A stretch of DNA of 64,000 bases from JAVBQJ01 sp031549115 (lineage in GTDB: Bacteria; Verrucomicrobiota; Lentisphaeria; Victivallales; Victivallaceae), in the NCBI GenBank assembly GCA_031549115.1, contig JAVBQJ010000021.1, forward strand, positions 33,384 to 97,383, read 5' to 3'. The notes beneath the pieces were generated by a model, which saw only the letters and a program-made list of their open reading frames with translations, did not search any database and had not been told where the DNA came from. Position numbers and translations under genes: made by a program. The stretch's first letter is position 1. Each line of letters starts with the position of its first letter. Shown one piece after another: positions 18,104 to 26,886 of the stretch.

Positions 18104-19054
18104 ATGAAACGCGCATTGGTGGGAGACGCCGACAACATTCGCCTGGGCATTCTCGGGATGACGCCCGGCAACGGGCACCCCTATTCGTGGAGCGCCATCA
18201 TCAACGGGTACGATCCCGCGGCCATGAACGAACTTTGCCCTTATCCGGGAATTTGTGCCTATCTGGGCAAGGAAGCCGCGAATTCCATCGGCATCGCCGG
18301 GGTCCGGGTGACGCACGTGTATTGTAATGATCGCGCCGACGCGGAAAAAGTGGCGCGGACTTCCCGGATCGAACACGTCGTAGCCGCGCCCGAGGAGATG
18401 ATCGGCCATGTGGACGCGGTTGTGATCGCGACGGATATCGGCGGCGAACATGTCACGTGGGCCCGGCCGTTTCTGGCTGCCGGTCTGCCGGTTTTCATCG
18501 ACAAGCCTTTATGCGACAACGAGGCGGACCTCTCGACTTTCATCGACTGGGAAAAAGAGGGCGCCCGGATCATGTCTTCGAGCTGCATGCGTTACTGCAA
18601 GGAGCTGGTGCCGTACCACCGCCGCACCAGCGAGCTCGGGCAACTGCGCCATATTTTCATGCCGATGGCCAAAAACTGGGAAACGTACGGAATTCATGCG
18701 CTGGAGGCGCTCTATCCGATCCTGGGCCCCGGCTTCACCAGCGTGCGCAACGTCGGAACGACGGAGGAAAACCTGGTGATCCTGAAGCATCGCGACGGCT
18801 GTCTGGTGACCGTCGCCTGTATCAAAGACATGTTGTACGGCGGCGCGATGACGCTCGGCGGCACGGCAGGGAACAAAGTGCTTGCGTGTACCGATACCTA
18901 TCAGGCGTTCCGCGATCAGTTGCTGGCGTTTATCTCCTATCTGCGTACGGGGATCCGGCCCTTTGCCTTTGCCGAAACGGTGGAATTGATGCGGCTGGTG
19001 ATCGGCGGCATCCGCAGCCGCGAGCAGGGCGGGCGCGTCTTTGAATTGGATTGA
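18104..19054 (+). CDS. Gfo/Idh/MocA-family oxidoreductase
   Basis: 316-residue cytoplasmic NAD(P)-dependent oxidoreductase-like protein. The nucleotide-binding half begins IRLGILGMTPGNGHPYSW, an unusual variant of GxGxxG, and has VDAVVIATDIGGEHVTWARPFLAAGLPVFIDKPL with the family lysine in DKP. Compared with standard members there is an insertion (AAMNELCPYPGICAYLGKE, residues ~30-48) after the first loop. GGAG lies six bases before the ATG. The substrate is probably a sugar or sugar derivative but cannot be read from sequence. A 14-bp hairpin follows and separates it from the convergent DUF4434 gene. Confidence 0.85.
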   Translation: MKRALVGDADNIRLGILGMTPGNGHPYSWSAIINGYDPAAMNELCPYPGICAYLGKEAANSIGIAGVRVTHVYCNDRADAEKVARTSRIEHVVAAPEEMIGHVDAVVIATDIGGEHVTWARPFLAAGLPVFIDKPLCDNEADLSTFIDWEKEGARIMSSSCMRYCKELVPYHRRTSELGQLRHIFMPMAKNWETYGIHALEALYPILGPGFTSVRNVGTTEENLVILKHRDGCLVTVACIKDMLYGGAMTLGGTAGNKVLACTDTYQAFRDQLLAFISYLRTGIRPFAFAETVELMRLVIGGIRSREQGGRVFELD

Positions 19055-19065
19055 GCGCGCGGCCG

Positions 19066-19106
19066 GTGAAAATTGACCGTCGCTTGCGTGCCCGGTCAAT
19101 TTTCAC
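19066..19106. terminator. Perfect 14-bp hairpin between convergent genes
   Basis: GTGAAAATTGACCG (19066-19079) pairs with CGGTCAATTTTCAC (19093-19106), loop of 13. It lies 12 bases after the Gfo/Idh stop and 10 bases from the 3' end of the DUF4434 gene; a bidirectional terminator is likely. Confidence 0.75.
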
Positions 19107-19115
19107 ACGATTGTT

Positions 19116-20087
19116 TTAGAATTTGCCGCGGAAGTCTTTGGCGCGGGCGGGGAGGTTGGCGTATTCGCAGTAGCGGTCGTACAGGCCTCCGGCGCTCGGA
19201 TACATGCTGTTCGGACTCATGAAGTGGGGAAACTCGAAGGAGATGCCTTCGGAAATTCCGGCGGCCTCGGCGGATTCGAGCTTCCACAGGAATTTTTCCC
19301 AGTTGATCGGCGGGAAGCGCCACGGCATATCGCGGTCGAAGCTTTCGACGTTGCTCCAACAGGTGATGCCGTAACGGTTGGCCAGTTCGCGCGTCACCTG
19401 GAGATAATCCTTGAGTTCCGGATAATCGACGTGGCCGTCCTGAAAGGCGACGATATCGACGGCGCCGGCGATCTTGGAGAAAATCTCATTCCAGTGCTCG
19501 GCATGGGCCGCCGGGGTCAGCACTTCGAGGTCCTTCTCGCCGCAGGCGTCGGCGGCTTTGACGCCGGCGAAATACGGGGAGATCAGCGTCGGCTTGTTGC
19601 CGGAAAGCTTCTTGGCGTAGGTTCCCTGTTCGACGAACAGCCGGATCACGCCGGGGTCGTTGGCGCGGACTTCATGGGTCAGATACCAGCCCTTGAATGC
19701 CTTGCGATGGCCGTAGAGCGAATGGATTTCGGCGATGATATCGCGGTTGAAGGCGATTTCCTTGTCGAAGTCTTCGTCGGTCCAGCTGGAGCCGCAGTTT
19801 TTGGCGACGCCGTGGCAGGTGCCGGCGAAAAACTCCAAGTCGTGCTTCTCCGCCAGCTCCAGAAACATGTCCATCAGATCCACCGGCGGCCGGTGCCGCA
19901 GCCCGAAACGGGGAATCACCTCCGACGGGTAGGTCATCCAATAGCCGTTGGCGCAGCGGATCATGATGACCCGGCGCATTCCCATCGCCTTCATCGCGGC
20001 GAAGTCGTTGTCCCACTCATGGTAGCCCCAGTTCTGATGCGGGATGTCGAAGGTGATTTCGTCCAGAAAAGTTCCTGTGATTCTCAT
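19116..20087 (-). CDS. DUF4434-like TIM-barrel protein, possible glycoside hydrolase
   Basis: 323 residues, no signal peptide. The start MRITGTFLDEITFDIPHQNWGYHEWDNDFAAMKAMGMRRVIMI matches the look of DUF4434 proteins, a (beta/alpha)8-type family often encoded next to carbohydrate-active enzymes. Candidate acidic residues include WYLTHEVRAND (~135) and AFQDGHVDYPEL (~215), but no catalytic role is established. It lies 36 bases downstream of the GH28 gene on the same strand, suggesting a shared role in pectin-fragment breakdown. Confidence 0.65.
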   Translation of the reverse strand: MRITGTFLDEITFDIPHQNWGYHEWDNDFAAMKAMGMRRVIMIRCANGYWMTYPSEVIPRFGLRHRPPVDLMDMFLELAEKHDLEFFAGTCHGVAKNCGSSWTDEDFDKEIAFNRDIIAEIHSLYGHRKAFKGWYLTHEVRANDPGVIRLFVEQGTYAKKLSGNKPTLISPYFAGVKAADACGEKDLEVLTPAAHAEHWNEIFSKIAGAVDIVAFQDGHVDYPELKDYLQVTRELANRYGITCWSNVESFDRDMPWRFPPINWEKFLWKLESAEAAGISEGISFEFPHFMSPNSMYPSAGGLYDRYCEYANLPARAKDFRGKF

Positions 20088-20123
20088 AGTGCCATATTCT
20101 CCATGTTGGTTATGGTAGTTTGT

Positions 20124-21419
20124 TTATTTTTCCAGGACAATGGCTTCGCAGCCGGGCTGGTCGCAGGTGATGCGCACGTTTTCCATCTCCGGCATCGCGA
20201 TGCCGCGCAGGCGCAGGCCGCCCGATTTCCAGTGGCCGCCCCAATGGCTCGGCGCCGCGCTCTCCGGATTCTCGGTCGCCGGAACTTCCGGCAGGTCGGC
20301 GACGTGCATGGTGATATCATGGAAACGCAAGTCGGAGATGGCGCCGGGAATGTCGCTGCCGATATAGCTGGTCGCCACACTTTCGATGCTCATCCCGGAG
20401 AAAGACAGATTGCGGATGTATCCGGCGTAATCTTTCCGCGGCGTCTCATTGCCGGCCCAGATGAAGAACGCCTGCCCGACGTTGCGCATCACGATGTTCT
20501 GAAAACGGATGTTTTCGATCGGCGTTCCGTGCTCGATCTTTAACGCGGACACCGGCGTAATCGACAGAATATCGATCCCGTGCCGCGAGTCGTAGATCAC
20601 CAGGTCGCTGAAAATCACATCCTGAATCGGCGCATCCCCCTCGTAACCGATCCGGATCGCGCAGGTCGCACAGGAGAAAATGCAATTCGACACCACAATC
20701 CGGCTGCAGGGCCGGAAGCGTCCGAGCCGGTTGGGGTCGCTTTTCAGCGCGATGCAGTCGTCTCCGGCTTCGATGTCACAGTTGGCGATCCGGACCTGTT
20801 GGGAACAATCGATGTCGATGGCATCGGTGTTCGGGCCGTTGCGCGGATTGCGGATCGTCACTCCGTCGATCGAGGCGCGCCGGCAATCCACCAGCCACAG
20901 AGTATAGGCGGCCGCGTTTTTCACCGTGATGCCGGAAATGCGAATATCGCTGCAACCGGCCAGATACACCGTCACCGGGCGCAGCGGGCGCGGTTTGTAG
21001 ACATTGTAGTTGATGACCGGTTGATTGGCTGCGAGCGTTTCGTCGGTGTCGCCGGAGTAGTATTCTTTCTCCCAGAACGCGGCGCCGCTGCCGTCCAGAG
21101 TGCCTTCGCCGGTGATGGCGACCTCCTGTCGGTCGATGCCGTAGAGGAAGTAATGTGCCAGCCAGTTGTCGCCGACAGCCGGGTCGCGGTAATGGTCGGC
21201 GATGTCCGGTGACGCGCGCAACACCGCGCCGCGTTCCAGCACGATGGTCAGCTTGTCGATCAATTCGATGCCGCCGGCGAGGTAATCACCGGCGGGAAAA
21301 TGCAATTCGCCGCCGCCGGCCGCCGCCAGTGCCGCCAACGCCCGGGCAATTGCCCCGGTGTTCAGCGTCCTGCCGTCACCCCTGGCTCCGAAGTCCAATA
21401 CGTTTACTTTCACGATCAT
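20124..21419 (-). CDS. Glycoside hydrolase family 28 (polygalacturonase-type)
   Basis: 431-residue right-handed beta-helix enzyme predicted to cleave alpha-galacturonide bonds of pectin or related glycans. GH28 landmarks are clear: the VLDFGARGDGRTLNTGAI start, GPNTDAIDIDCSQQV (catalytic Asp), EAGDDCIALKSDPN (catalytic Asp pair), then CAIRIGYEGDA and IENIRFQNIVMRN. No signal peptide precedes the domain, so it is probably cytoplasmic and acts on imported oligosaccharides. The ATG at 21419 follows GGAAAGGC; longer readings would run into repeat copy B. It is followed by the DUF4434 gene in a two-gene operon. Confidence 0.9.
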   Translation of the reverse strand: MIVKVNVLDFGARGDGRTLNTGAIARALAALAAAGGGELHFPAGDYLAGGIELIDKLTIVLERGAVLRASPDIADHYRDPAVGDNWLAHYFLYGIDRQEVAITGEGTLDGSGAAFWEKEYYSGDTDETLAANQPVINYNVYKPRPLRPVTVYLAGCSDIRISGITVKNAAAYTLWLVDCRRASIDGVTIRNPRNGPNTDAIDIDCSQQVRIANCDIEAGDDCIALKSDPNRLGRFRPCSRIVVSNCIFSCATCAIRIGYEGDAPIQDVIFSDLVIYDSRHGIDILSITPVSALKIEHGTPIENIRFQNIVMRNVGQAFFIWAGNETPRKDYAGYIRNLSFSGMSIESVATSYIGSDIPGAISDLRFHDITMHVADLPEVPATENPESAAPSHWGGHWKSGGLRLRGIAMPEMENVRITCDQPGCEAIVLEK

Positions 21420-21450
21420 GCCTTTCCATGAAAAATCCCTCTTCCTAATC

Positions 21451-21494
21451 AATATAAAGCGGGAATTTGAAAAAACAAGGTTTAAACGTTTAAA
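21451..21494 (-). promoter_or_regulatory. Promoter of the GH28 operon with a palindromic operator
   Basis: Minus strand: -35 TTGTTT (21478-21473), 16-base spacer, -10 TATATT (21456-21451). Directly upstream is a perfect 14-bp palindrome TTTAAACGTTTAAA (21481-21494). A central CG with AT-rich arms is typical of LacI-family operators, so control by a LacI-type regulator encoded elsewhere is plausible. Confidence 0.5.
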
Positions 21495-21558
21495 TTTGTC
21501 AACTTCACTCAGCCGCCGTCGCGCGTACGAATGACCGGCAGGGAGTGAGCAGCGAATG

Positions 21559-21711
21559 GAGTTTTTGCCGCCCGGTGGCGGCAAAAACGTGTAAGGCGAG
21601 CGCAGCTTGAGTGATCGGGGTGGGGATGGGGAGCCCTCGCGTGAGTCGGGGCACAATGCGGCCCCGCATCCGCCACTCAAAATCCCCACACCCGCCGCAC
21701 CGGCGGCGCAC
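21559..21711 (-). repeat. Dispersed repeat family, copy B (3' of nadE)
   Basis: Shorter copy of the repeat seen at 11244-11485 and 57704-58011. It has the 5' part (TGTGCGCCGCCGGTGCGGCG, then GCGGGGCCGCATTGTGCCCC) and the core hairpin GTTTTTGCCGCC/GGCGGCAAAAAC (12 bp perfect, 21561-21572 with 21577-21588), but it lacks the 3' tail present in A and C. It starts about 30 bases 3' of the nadE stop in nadE orientation. Confidence 0.85.
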
Positions 21712-21743
21712 AATTCACCGCCGCCGATACAGCCTTCCGCCGC

Positions 21744-23723
21744 CTATTCGCTGCGTTTGGAGTATTCGCTCCAGTCGGTGCGGTTGCGGTTGCTGCGGAC
21801 GCCGGCGGACGGCGCGTCGGTGGAGAGCCAGCAATCGCTTGCGGCGTCCGACGGCATCAGCCAGGCGCTGTGCGCCGAGAGGCTGATGGTGCCGATCCGC
21901 GGGCCGTCCGGCGCGCAGTTGCGCTTGTACTGCTGGGTGAAGAAACGGGTCAGGAAGATCGTCAGGGTCTTGCTGATTTTCTCGCTGTCGAAAACATTGC
22001 GGAACGCCTGTTCGGCCAGGTACTTGATCTTTTCCGGCGTCGCGCCGTAACGGACGAAGTGATAAAGGAAGAAATCGTGCAGCTGGTACGGTCCGATGAG
22101 GTCTTCGGTTTTCTGTTCGATGCTGCCGCCTTCGCCCGGCGGCAGCAGTTCGGGGCTGGCCGGCGTGTCGATAATGCTGTCCACCACTTTGGCCAGCGCT
22201 TCGTCGCCGGCGCGGCAGAAATATTCGAGCATATACGGGATCAGTGTTTTCGGCACCGATGCGTTGACATTGTACATCGCCATGTGATCGCCGTTAAAGG
22301 TGGACCAGCCGATGGCGCTTTCGGACATGTCGCAGGTTCCGATTACCAGTCCGTCTTCCTGGTTGGCCAGACTCATCAGAATCTTGGTCCGCTCCCGCGA
22401 CTGGACATTTTCATACAGGGTATTGTGCTCCTGCGGATCATGCTCGATGGCGGTGAAGTGCTGCAGGCAGGCCTCTTTGATGTCGATTTCCACCAACTCG
22501 GTGCCCAAACAGCGGCACAACTCCATCGTATTGTCGTAGGTGACGGAACTGGTTCCGAATCCCGGCATCGTCACCGCCATGATATCGGAGGCGGGACGGC
22601 CCAGCAGGATCATGCTCTGGGAGGCCACCAGCAGCGCCAGGGTGGAATCCCAGCCGCCCGATACGCCGATGATCAGGCGCTTGGCGTTGACGTGTTCGAC
22701 ACGTTTGGCCAGCGCGCTCGCCTGAATGGTAAAGGCTTCGCTGCAGGCGGCGTCGCGTTCATCCTCGGTTTCCGGAACAAAGGGCGTCGGCGTGATGTGG
22801 GCGAAACGCAGGTCCGGCGAACTGCTCAGGGCGTTGAGCCGGACCGAACGGTACTCGCTGGTGGTGATATCGGGGAACAGGCCGTCCAGCCGCCGCAGCG
22901 AGGTCAGTTTTTCCATGTCGATATCGGCATAGATGATACTGTGATTCCGGATGAAGCGCGGGCCTTCGGTGTGAATTTTGCCGTTTTCCGCGATCACGGC
23001 ATGACCGCCGCAGACAAAACTGGTGGTCGATTCCTGAGGACCGCTGGAGCAGTAAACGTAACCGGAGAAACAGCGCGCGCTCTGCGCCGCCAGCAAATTG
23101 ATTCGGAAGTCGGCCTTGTTGATCACCTCCTGGCTGGCGGCCAGATTGAAAATCAGTCGGGCGCCGGCTTCGGCCAGCAGGCTGGACGGCGGGCGCGGCA
23201 CCCAGAAGTCTTCGCCCAGTTCGATGGCGAATTTGAAATCGGGACCGGCGGAAAACAACAGGTCGGTTCCGAACGGCACCGGTACATCCTGGCCATTCAG
23301 CGAATACATGATATTCTTGATCTCGGCGCCGCTGGTGAAGTGGCGCCCGCCATTGCATTCGCGCGAGCCGTTCATCACGCTCTTGGGGACGAATCCGGCG
23401 ACCTTGCCGTCCTGCAGCACGGCGGCGACATCGTACAGGGCATTCTGGTAACGCAACGGCAATCCGACGATTACGACCTGATTGTGGTCTTTGACCGACA
23501 ACGCGATTTTCAATAATGACCGCTCCGCCCAGTCGAGCAGGCGCTTCTGGTAAAACAGGTCGCCGCAGGAGCTCCCGGTCAATGATAATTCCGGAAAAAC
23601 AATGGCATTGGCGGAGGATTTCGACGCCTCCCGCACCAGGTCGATGATGCGGTCGGTGTTGTAGGCCACATCCGCCACCCGCATTTCCGGAACCACAGCT
23701 GCCACGCGAAAGAAACCGAACAT
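21744..23723 (-). CDS. nadE: NAD synthetase with nitrilase-type amidase domain (catalytic Cys replaced by Gly)
   Basis: 659 residues: an N-terminal nitrilase-like glutaminase domain (1-~290) and a C-terminal NAD synthetase domain (~325-620) with the ATP loop GVSGGWDST (~353-361) and IGTCDMSESAIGWSTFNGDHM. The enzyme amidates deamido-NAD. Of the glutaminase triad, Glu45 (FPELSLTG) and Lys114 (VPKS) are present, but the nucleophile position in the usual ICEDxW motif reads IELGEDFW: Gly170, codon GGC at 23216-23214. The amidase half is therefore probably unable to release ammonia from glutamine. AGGAGG five bases before ATG 23723 fixes the start. Length and the C-terminal GPRIGTISLSAHSAW are normal. 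Confidence 0.9.
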   Translation of the reverse strand: MFGFFRVAAVVPEMRVADVAYNTDRIIDLVREASKSSANAIVFPELSLTGSSCGDLFYQKRLLDWAERSLLKIALSVKDHNQVVIVGLPLRYQNALYDVAAVLQDGKVAGFVPKSVMNGSRECNGGRHFTSGAEIKNIMYSLNGQDVPVPFGTDLLFSAGPDFKFAIELGEDFWVPRPPSSLLAEAGARLIFNLAASQEVINKADFRINLLAAQSARCFSGYVYCSSGPQESTTSFVCGGHAVIAENGKIHTEGPRFIRNHSIIYADIDMEKLTSLRRLDGLFPDITTSEYRSVRLNALSSSPDLRFAHITPTPFVPETEDERDAACSEAFTIQASALAKRVEHVNAKRLIIGVSGGWDSTLALLVASQSMILLGRPASDIMAVTMPGFGTSSVTYDNTMELCRCLGTELVEIDIKEACLQHFTAIEHDPQEHNTLYENVQSRERTKILMSLANQEDGLVIGTCDMSESAIGWSTFNGDHMAMYNVNASVPKTLIPYMLEYFCRAGDEALAKVVDSIIDTPASPELLPPGEGGSIEQKTEDLIGPYQLHDFFLYHFVRYGATPEKIKYLAEQAFRNVFDSEKISKTLTIFLTRFFTQQYKRNCAPDGPRIGTISLSAHSAWLMPSDAASDCWLSTDAPSAGVRSNRNRTDWSEYSKRSE

Positions 23724-23908
23724 ATCCACCTCCTGGGTAGGGAGTTAAAGAAATAACGCACGAGTTCTCTTTTCCGGATGTCCGCCATCACGGATTATTC
23801 CATGAGTGACAATAGCGCCACTTCGGGGATAAGGCAAGTAAAAATTCGAGTTTTTTCAGCAAAAAATTACCTCAACTCCTGCGGCCGCATTACCCGGCCG
23901 GCGGAAAT

Positions 23909-23937
23909 TTGAATTTTTCCCGTTGAAACGATATAGT
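23909..23937 (+). promoter_or_regulatory. Probable promoter of birA
   Basis: TTGAAT (23909-23914) and TATAGT (23932-23937) with a 17-base spacer, about 30 bases before the TTG start of birA. It lies in the gap to the divergent nadE gene. Confidence 0.5.
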
Positions 23938-23967
23938 GATAGGATCGAAATATAAGGAGATCGGCGG

Positions 23968-24726
23968 TTGAAAAAGGTGGAATTGTTTTGCTTCGAGGAG
24001 TTGGATTCGACCAACGCCTATGCCCGGCGCGAATTTGCCGCGCTGCCGGACGGCGCGCTGGTGGCGGCATTCCGCCAGAGCGCCGGACGCGGACGGCTGG
24101 GGCGGCAGTGGCATTCGGCGTCGGGAGCCGGAATTTACGCCAGTCTGGTGATGAAAGAGTGCGCCGATCCGTTTCTGGCGACGATGGTGGTTTCGCTGGG
24201 GGCGCTGGATCTGTTGCGGCGGGAAGTTCCCGATCTGAAAGTATGGCTGAAGTGGCCCAACGATCTGTATGTCGAGGACCGCAAATTGGCCGGAGTGCTG
24301 TGCGAAACCGTGCTCGGCGCCGGAAACCGTCTCGAGGGCGTGATCGCCGGAATCGGCATCAATGTCAATCTGTCTGACGCGGCGCTGGCGCAAATCGATC
24401 TGCCGGCAACCAGCCTGGCGCATGAAAAAAAATGCGTTTTTTGTGTCGAAAAATTGCTTTCCGGACTGGTAGAGATGCTGAAATGGCGCTATATTACCCT
24501 GATTACCGACGCGTCCGGATTGGCGGAAGCGTGGCGGCGCGCGAATGCGCTGGTCGGCGTCGAGGTGACGCTGGTGACGGCGCAGGGCGAGGTTTCCGGG
24601 CGTGTCGCCGAGATTGATGCGGGGGGCCGGCTGGTGTTGGCACTTCCGGATGGGAGCAGACGGCCTTTTTCCGCCGCCGATGTGCGTCTGTCGCGGGAAA
24701 GCCTGCGGCAGATGCGGGAAAAATGA
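23968..24726 (+). CDS. birA: Biotin--[carboxyl-carrier protein] ligase BirA (monofunctional)
   Basis: Attaches biotin to the carrier lysine of biotin-dependent enzymes. 252 residues with the family motifs near the start (DSTNAYARREF), the biotin-binding loop SAGRGRLGRQWHS (~38-50), LKWPNDLYVEDRKLAGVL with the catalytic Lys, GIGINVN, and a C-terminal SH3-like domain (VEVTLVTAQGEVSGRVAEIDAGG). There is no N-terminal DNA-binding domain, so it is not a repressor. The start is TTG at 23968 with AAGGAG eight bases upstream. Its target, OadA, is encoded just downstream. Confidence 0.93.
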   Translation: MKKVELFCFEELDSTNAYARREFAALPDGALVAAFRQSAGRGRLGRQWHSASGAGIYASLVMKECADPFLATMVVSLGALDLLRREVPDLKVWLKWPNDLYVEDRKLAGVLCETVLGAGNRLEGVIAGIGINVNLSDAALAQIDLPATSLAHEKKCVFCVEKLLSGLVEMLKWRYITLITDASGLAEAWRRANALVGVEVTLVTAQGEVSGRVAEIDAGGRLVLALPDGSRRPFSAADVRLSRESLRQMREK

Positions 24727-24778
24727 CGAATTTATTGCTGGATCAGGCTATAATATAAACAGGAAGAAAGGTGAAAGT

Positions 24779-25018
24779 ATGAATCCGCTGTTGACCGATG
24801 GACTCAAATTGCTGGTCATGGGAATGGGCACGGTGTTCGTGTTCCTGGTGATCATGATTTTTCTGATGGGAGTGTTGGGGAAGGTCTGTGAACCGTTCAA
24901 GCATCTTCTGGCCGCTCCCGCTCCGGCTGCGCCGAAACCGGCGAAGAGCTCTTCCGATGAAGCGGCCGTTGCCGCCGCCGCCTGCGCCGCCGTGCACTTC
25001 AAGCGTAACAATCAATAA
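24779..25018 (+). CDS. oadG: Sodium pump decarboxylase gamma subunit (OadG-like)
   Basis: 79-residue protein with one N-terminal membrane helix (LLVMGMGTVFVFLVIMIFLMGVLGK) and a short alanine/proline-rich tail ending HFKRNNQ, typical of the small anchoring subunit of oxaloacetate or methylmalonyl-CoA decarboxylases. It joins the carboxyltransferase to the membrane beta subunit. ATG 24779 follows an AGGTGA site; a TATAAT at 24749-24754 may be the -10 box of this unit. A longer in-frame reading overlaps birA and is unlikely. oadA follows after 40 bases. Confidence 0.85.
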   Translation: MNPLLTDGLKLLVMGMGTVFVFLVIMIFLMGVLGKVCEPFKHLLAAPAPAAPKPAKSSSDEAAVAAAACAAVHFKRNNQ

Positions 25019-25058
25019 AGCCACTGTCATAATAATTCATAATAGTTAAGGAGATGAG

Positions 25059-26882
25059 ATGAAAAAAATCGGATTTATGGACACTTCGTTCCGCGACGGA
25101 TTCCAATCCTGCGTCGGAGCGCGCGCCAAGACCGATGACTTCCTGCCGGCGCTGGTCGCGGCGGTGGAAGCCGGAATCGATTACATTGAAATCGGCGGCG
25201 GTGCCCGTTTCCAGAGCTTGTATTTCTACTGCCAGGAAGACGCCTTCGAAATGATGGACCGCTGCCGCGCCGCGGTCGGCCCGAACGTCAACTTCCAGAC
25301 TCTCGCCCGCGGCAACAACGTGGTGGGGCTGATTTCCCAATCCAGCGATATCATCGATCTGCATGCGAAAATGTTCAAGAAGCATGGTATCACCACGATC
25401 CGCAACTTCGATGCGCTCAACGACGTGCGCAACGTTTCGTACTCCGGCCGCTGCATTCACAACGCCGGTTTGAAGCATCAGATCTCCGTGACCATGATGG
25501 GATTGCCTCCGGGCCTGGATGAGAAATACGCCCATACGCCCGCCTTTTATATCGACAGCTTGAAGTCGTTTCTCGACGACGGCGTCCCGTTCGAAAGCGT
25601 CGCGTTCAAGGATGCCTCCGGCACCTCGACTCCGGTGACGGTCTTTGAAACCATCAAACAGGCGCGCAAGCTGCTCGGCAACGATGTGCGGATTCAATTC
25701 CACACCCACGACACCGCCGGGATGGCGGTCGCCTGCAACATGGCGGCGATCGAAGCCGGCGCGGACACCATCGACCTGGCGATGAGCCCGATGTCCGGCG
25801 GCACTTGCCAGGCCGATATCCTGGTGATGTGGCAGCGCCTGCGCGGCACCGAATATTCGCTCGACATCGATCCGGAAAAGATCATGAAGGCCGAGCGCGT
25901 CTTCGAAGAATTCATGGAAAAGTATTTCATGCCGCCGGAATCCATGCAGGTCAGCCCGAAGATCATCTTTTCCCCGATGCCGGGCGGCGCTCTGACCGCG
26001 AATACCCAGATGATGCGCGACAACAACTGTCTCGACAAATACGACGCGGCGATCGCGGAAATGCGCGAAGTGGTGGCCAAGGGCGGCTTCGGCACCTCGG
26101 TGACTCCGGTATCGCAGTTCTACTTCCAGCAGGCCTTTTCCAACGTGATGCAGGGCAAGTGGAAGAAGATGACCGACGGCTACGGCAAAATGGTCCTCGG
26201 CTACTTCGGCCGTACCCCCGCCGCCCCGGATCCGGAAATCGTCAAGATCGCCAGCGAGCAGCTCGGGTTGGAACCCACCACCGAAGACGTCCGCGCGATC
26301 AACGACCGCAATCCGAAGCTGGGCGTGGAGGTGATGAAGCAGCGGCTGGAAGCGGCCGGCCTGCCGACCACCGATGAAAATATTTTCATCGTCGCGACCT
26401 GCGACGAAAAAGGCCTTGAATTTCTGAAGGGCAACAAGCCCGCCGGCATCCGTTACAAGGAAGCGCCGAAGGCCGCCGCACCGGCTGCCGCCGCGCCGAA
26501 GGCCGATCAGAGCGCCTACACCGCGAACGTCGACGGCAAGTCGGTCAAGGTCGAAGTCAACGCTGCCGGCGACGCCTACACCGCGACGGTCGGCGGCAAG
26601 CGCTTCACCGTGAAATTCGGCGAAGCCGCCGCCGCGAAAGAAGCGGGTGCGCCGAAGGGCGCCGGTTTCAACGTGCACAGCCCGCTTCCGGGTACGATCA
26701 TGAAGTTGCTGGTGGGCGAGGGCGACGAAGTCGAAGCCGGCCAGACCATCCTGATCATCGAAGCGATGAAGATGGAAACCGAAATCAAGACCGAAAAGGG
26801 CGGCACCGTTGCCCAGATCATGGTGGCTCCGGGCAATATCATCGCGGCGGAAGCCGTGGTGGCGGTCATCGAGGAGAACTGA
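25059..26882 (+). CDS. oadA: Biotin-dependent decarboxylase alpha subunit (OadA, carboxyltransferase plus biotin carrier)
   Basis: 607 residues. Residues 1-~300 are the HMGL-like carboxyltransferase barrel: MDTSFRDGFQS, QFHTHDTAGMA (metal-binding His-x-His) and AGADTIDLAMSPMSGGTCQ. A conserved helical domain follows (~300-460), then an alanine-proline linker and a biotinyl domain with the carrier lysine in EAMKMET (Lys571). It transfers CO2 from the substrate to biotin for decarboxylation by the membrane subunit, coupled to sodium export. Oxaloacetate is the default guess; the exact substrate is not certain. The gene sits between oadG and oadB, with birA upstream. Confidence 0.93.
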   Translation: MKKIGFMDTSFRDGFQSCVGARAKTDDFLPALVAAVEAGIDYIEIGGGARFQSLYFYCQEDAFEMMDRCRAAVGPNVNFQTLARGNNVVGLISQSSDIIDLHAKMFKKHGITTIRNFDALNDVRNVSYSGRCIHNAGLKHQISVTMMGLPPGLDEKYAHTPAFYIDSLKSFLDDGVPFESVAFKDASGTSTPVTVFETIKQARKLLGNDVRIQFHTHDTAGMAVACNMAAIEAGADTIDLAMSPMSGGTCQADILVMWQRLRGTEYSLDIDPEKIMKAERVFEEFMEKYFMPPESMQVSPKIIFSPMPGGALTANTQMMRDNNCLDKYDAAIAEMREVVAKGGFGTSVTPVSQFYFQQAFSNVMQGKWKKMTDGYGKMVLGYFGRTPAAPDPEIVKIASEQLGLEPTTEDVRAINDRNPKLGVEVMKQRLEAAGLPTTDENIFIVATCDEKGLEFLKGNKPAGIRYKEAPKAAAPAAAAPKADQSAYTANVDGKSVKVEVNAAGDAYTATVGGKRFTVKFGEAAAAKEAGAPKGAGFNVHSPLPGTIMKLLVGEGDEVEAGQTILIIEAMKMETEIKTEKGGTVAQIMVAPGNIIAAEAVVAVIEEN

Positions 26883-26886
26883 GCAA

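Noticed and set aside
21420..21713. N-terminal extension of the GH28 protein into repeat copy B
   Set aside because: The extension reads through the promoter, the palindrome and the repeat; homology starts at MIVKVNVLDFGARGDG.
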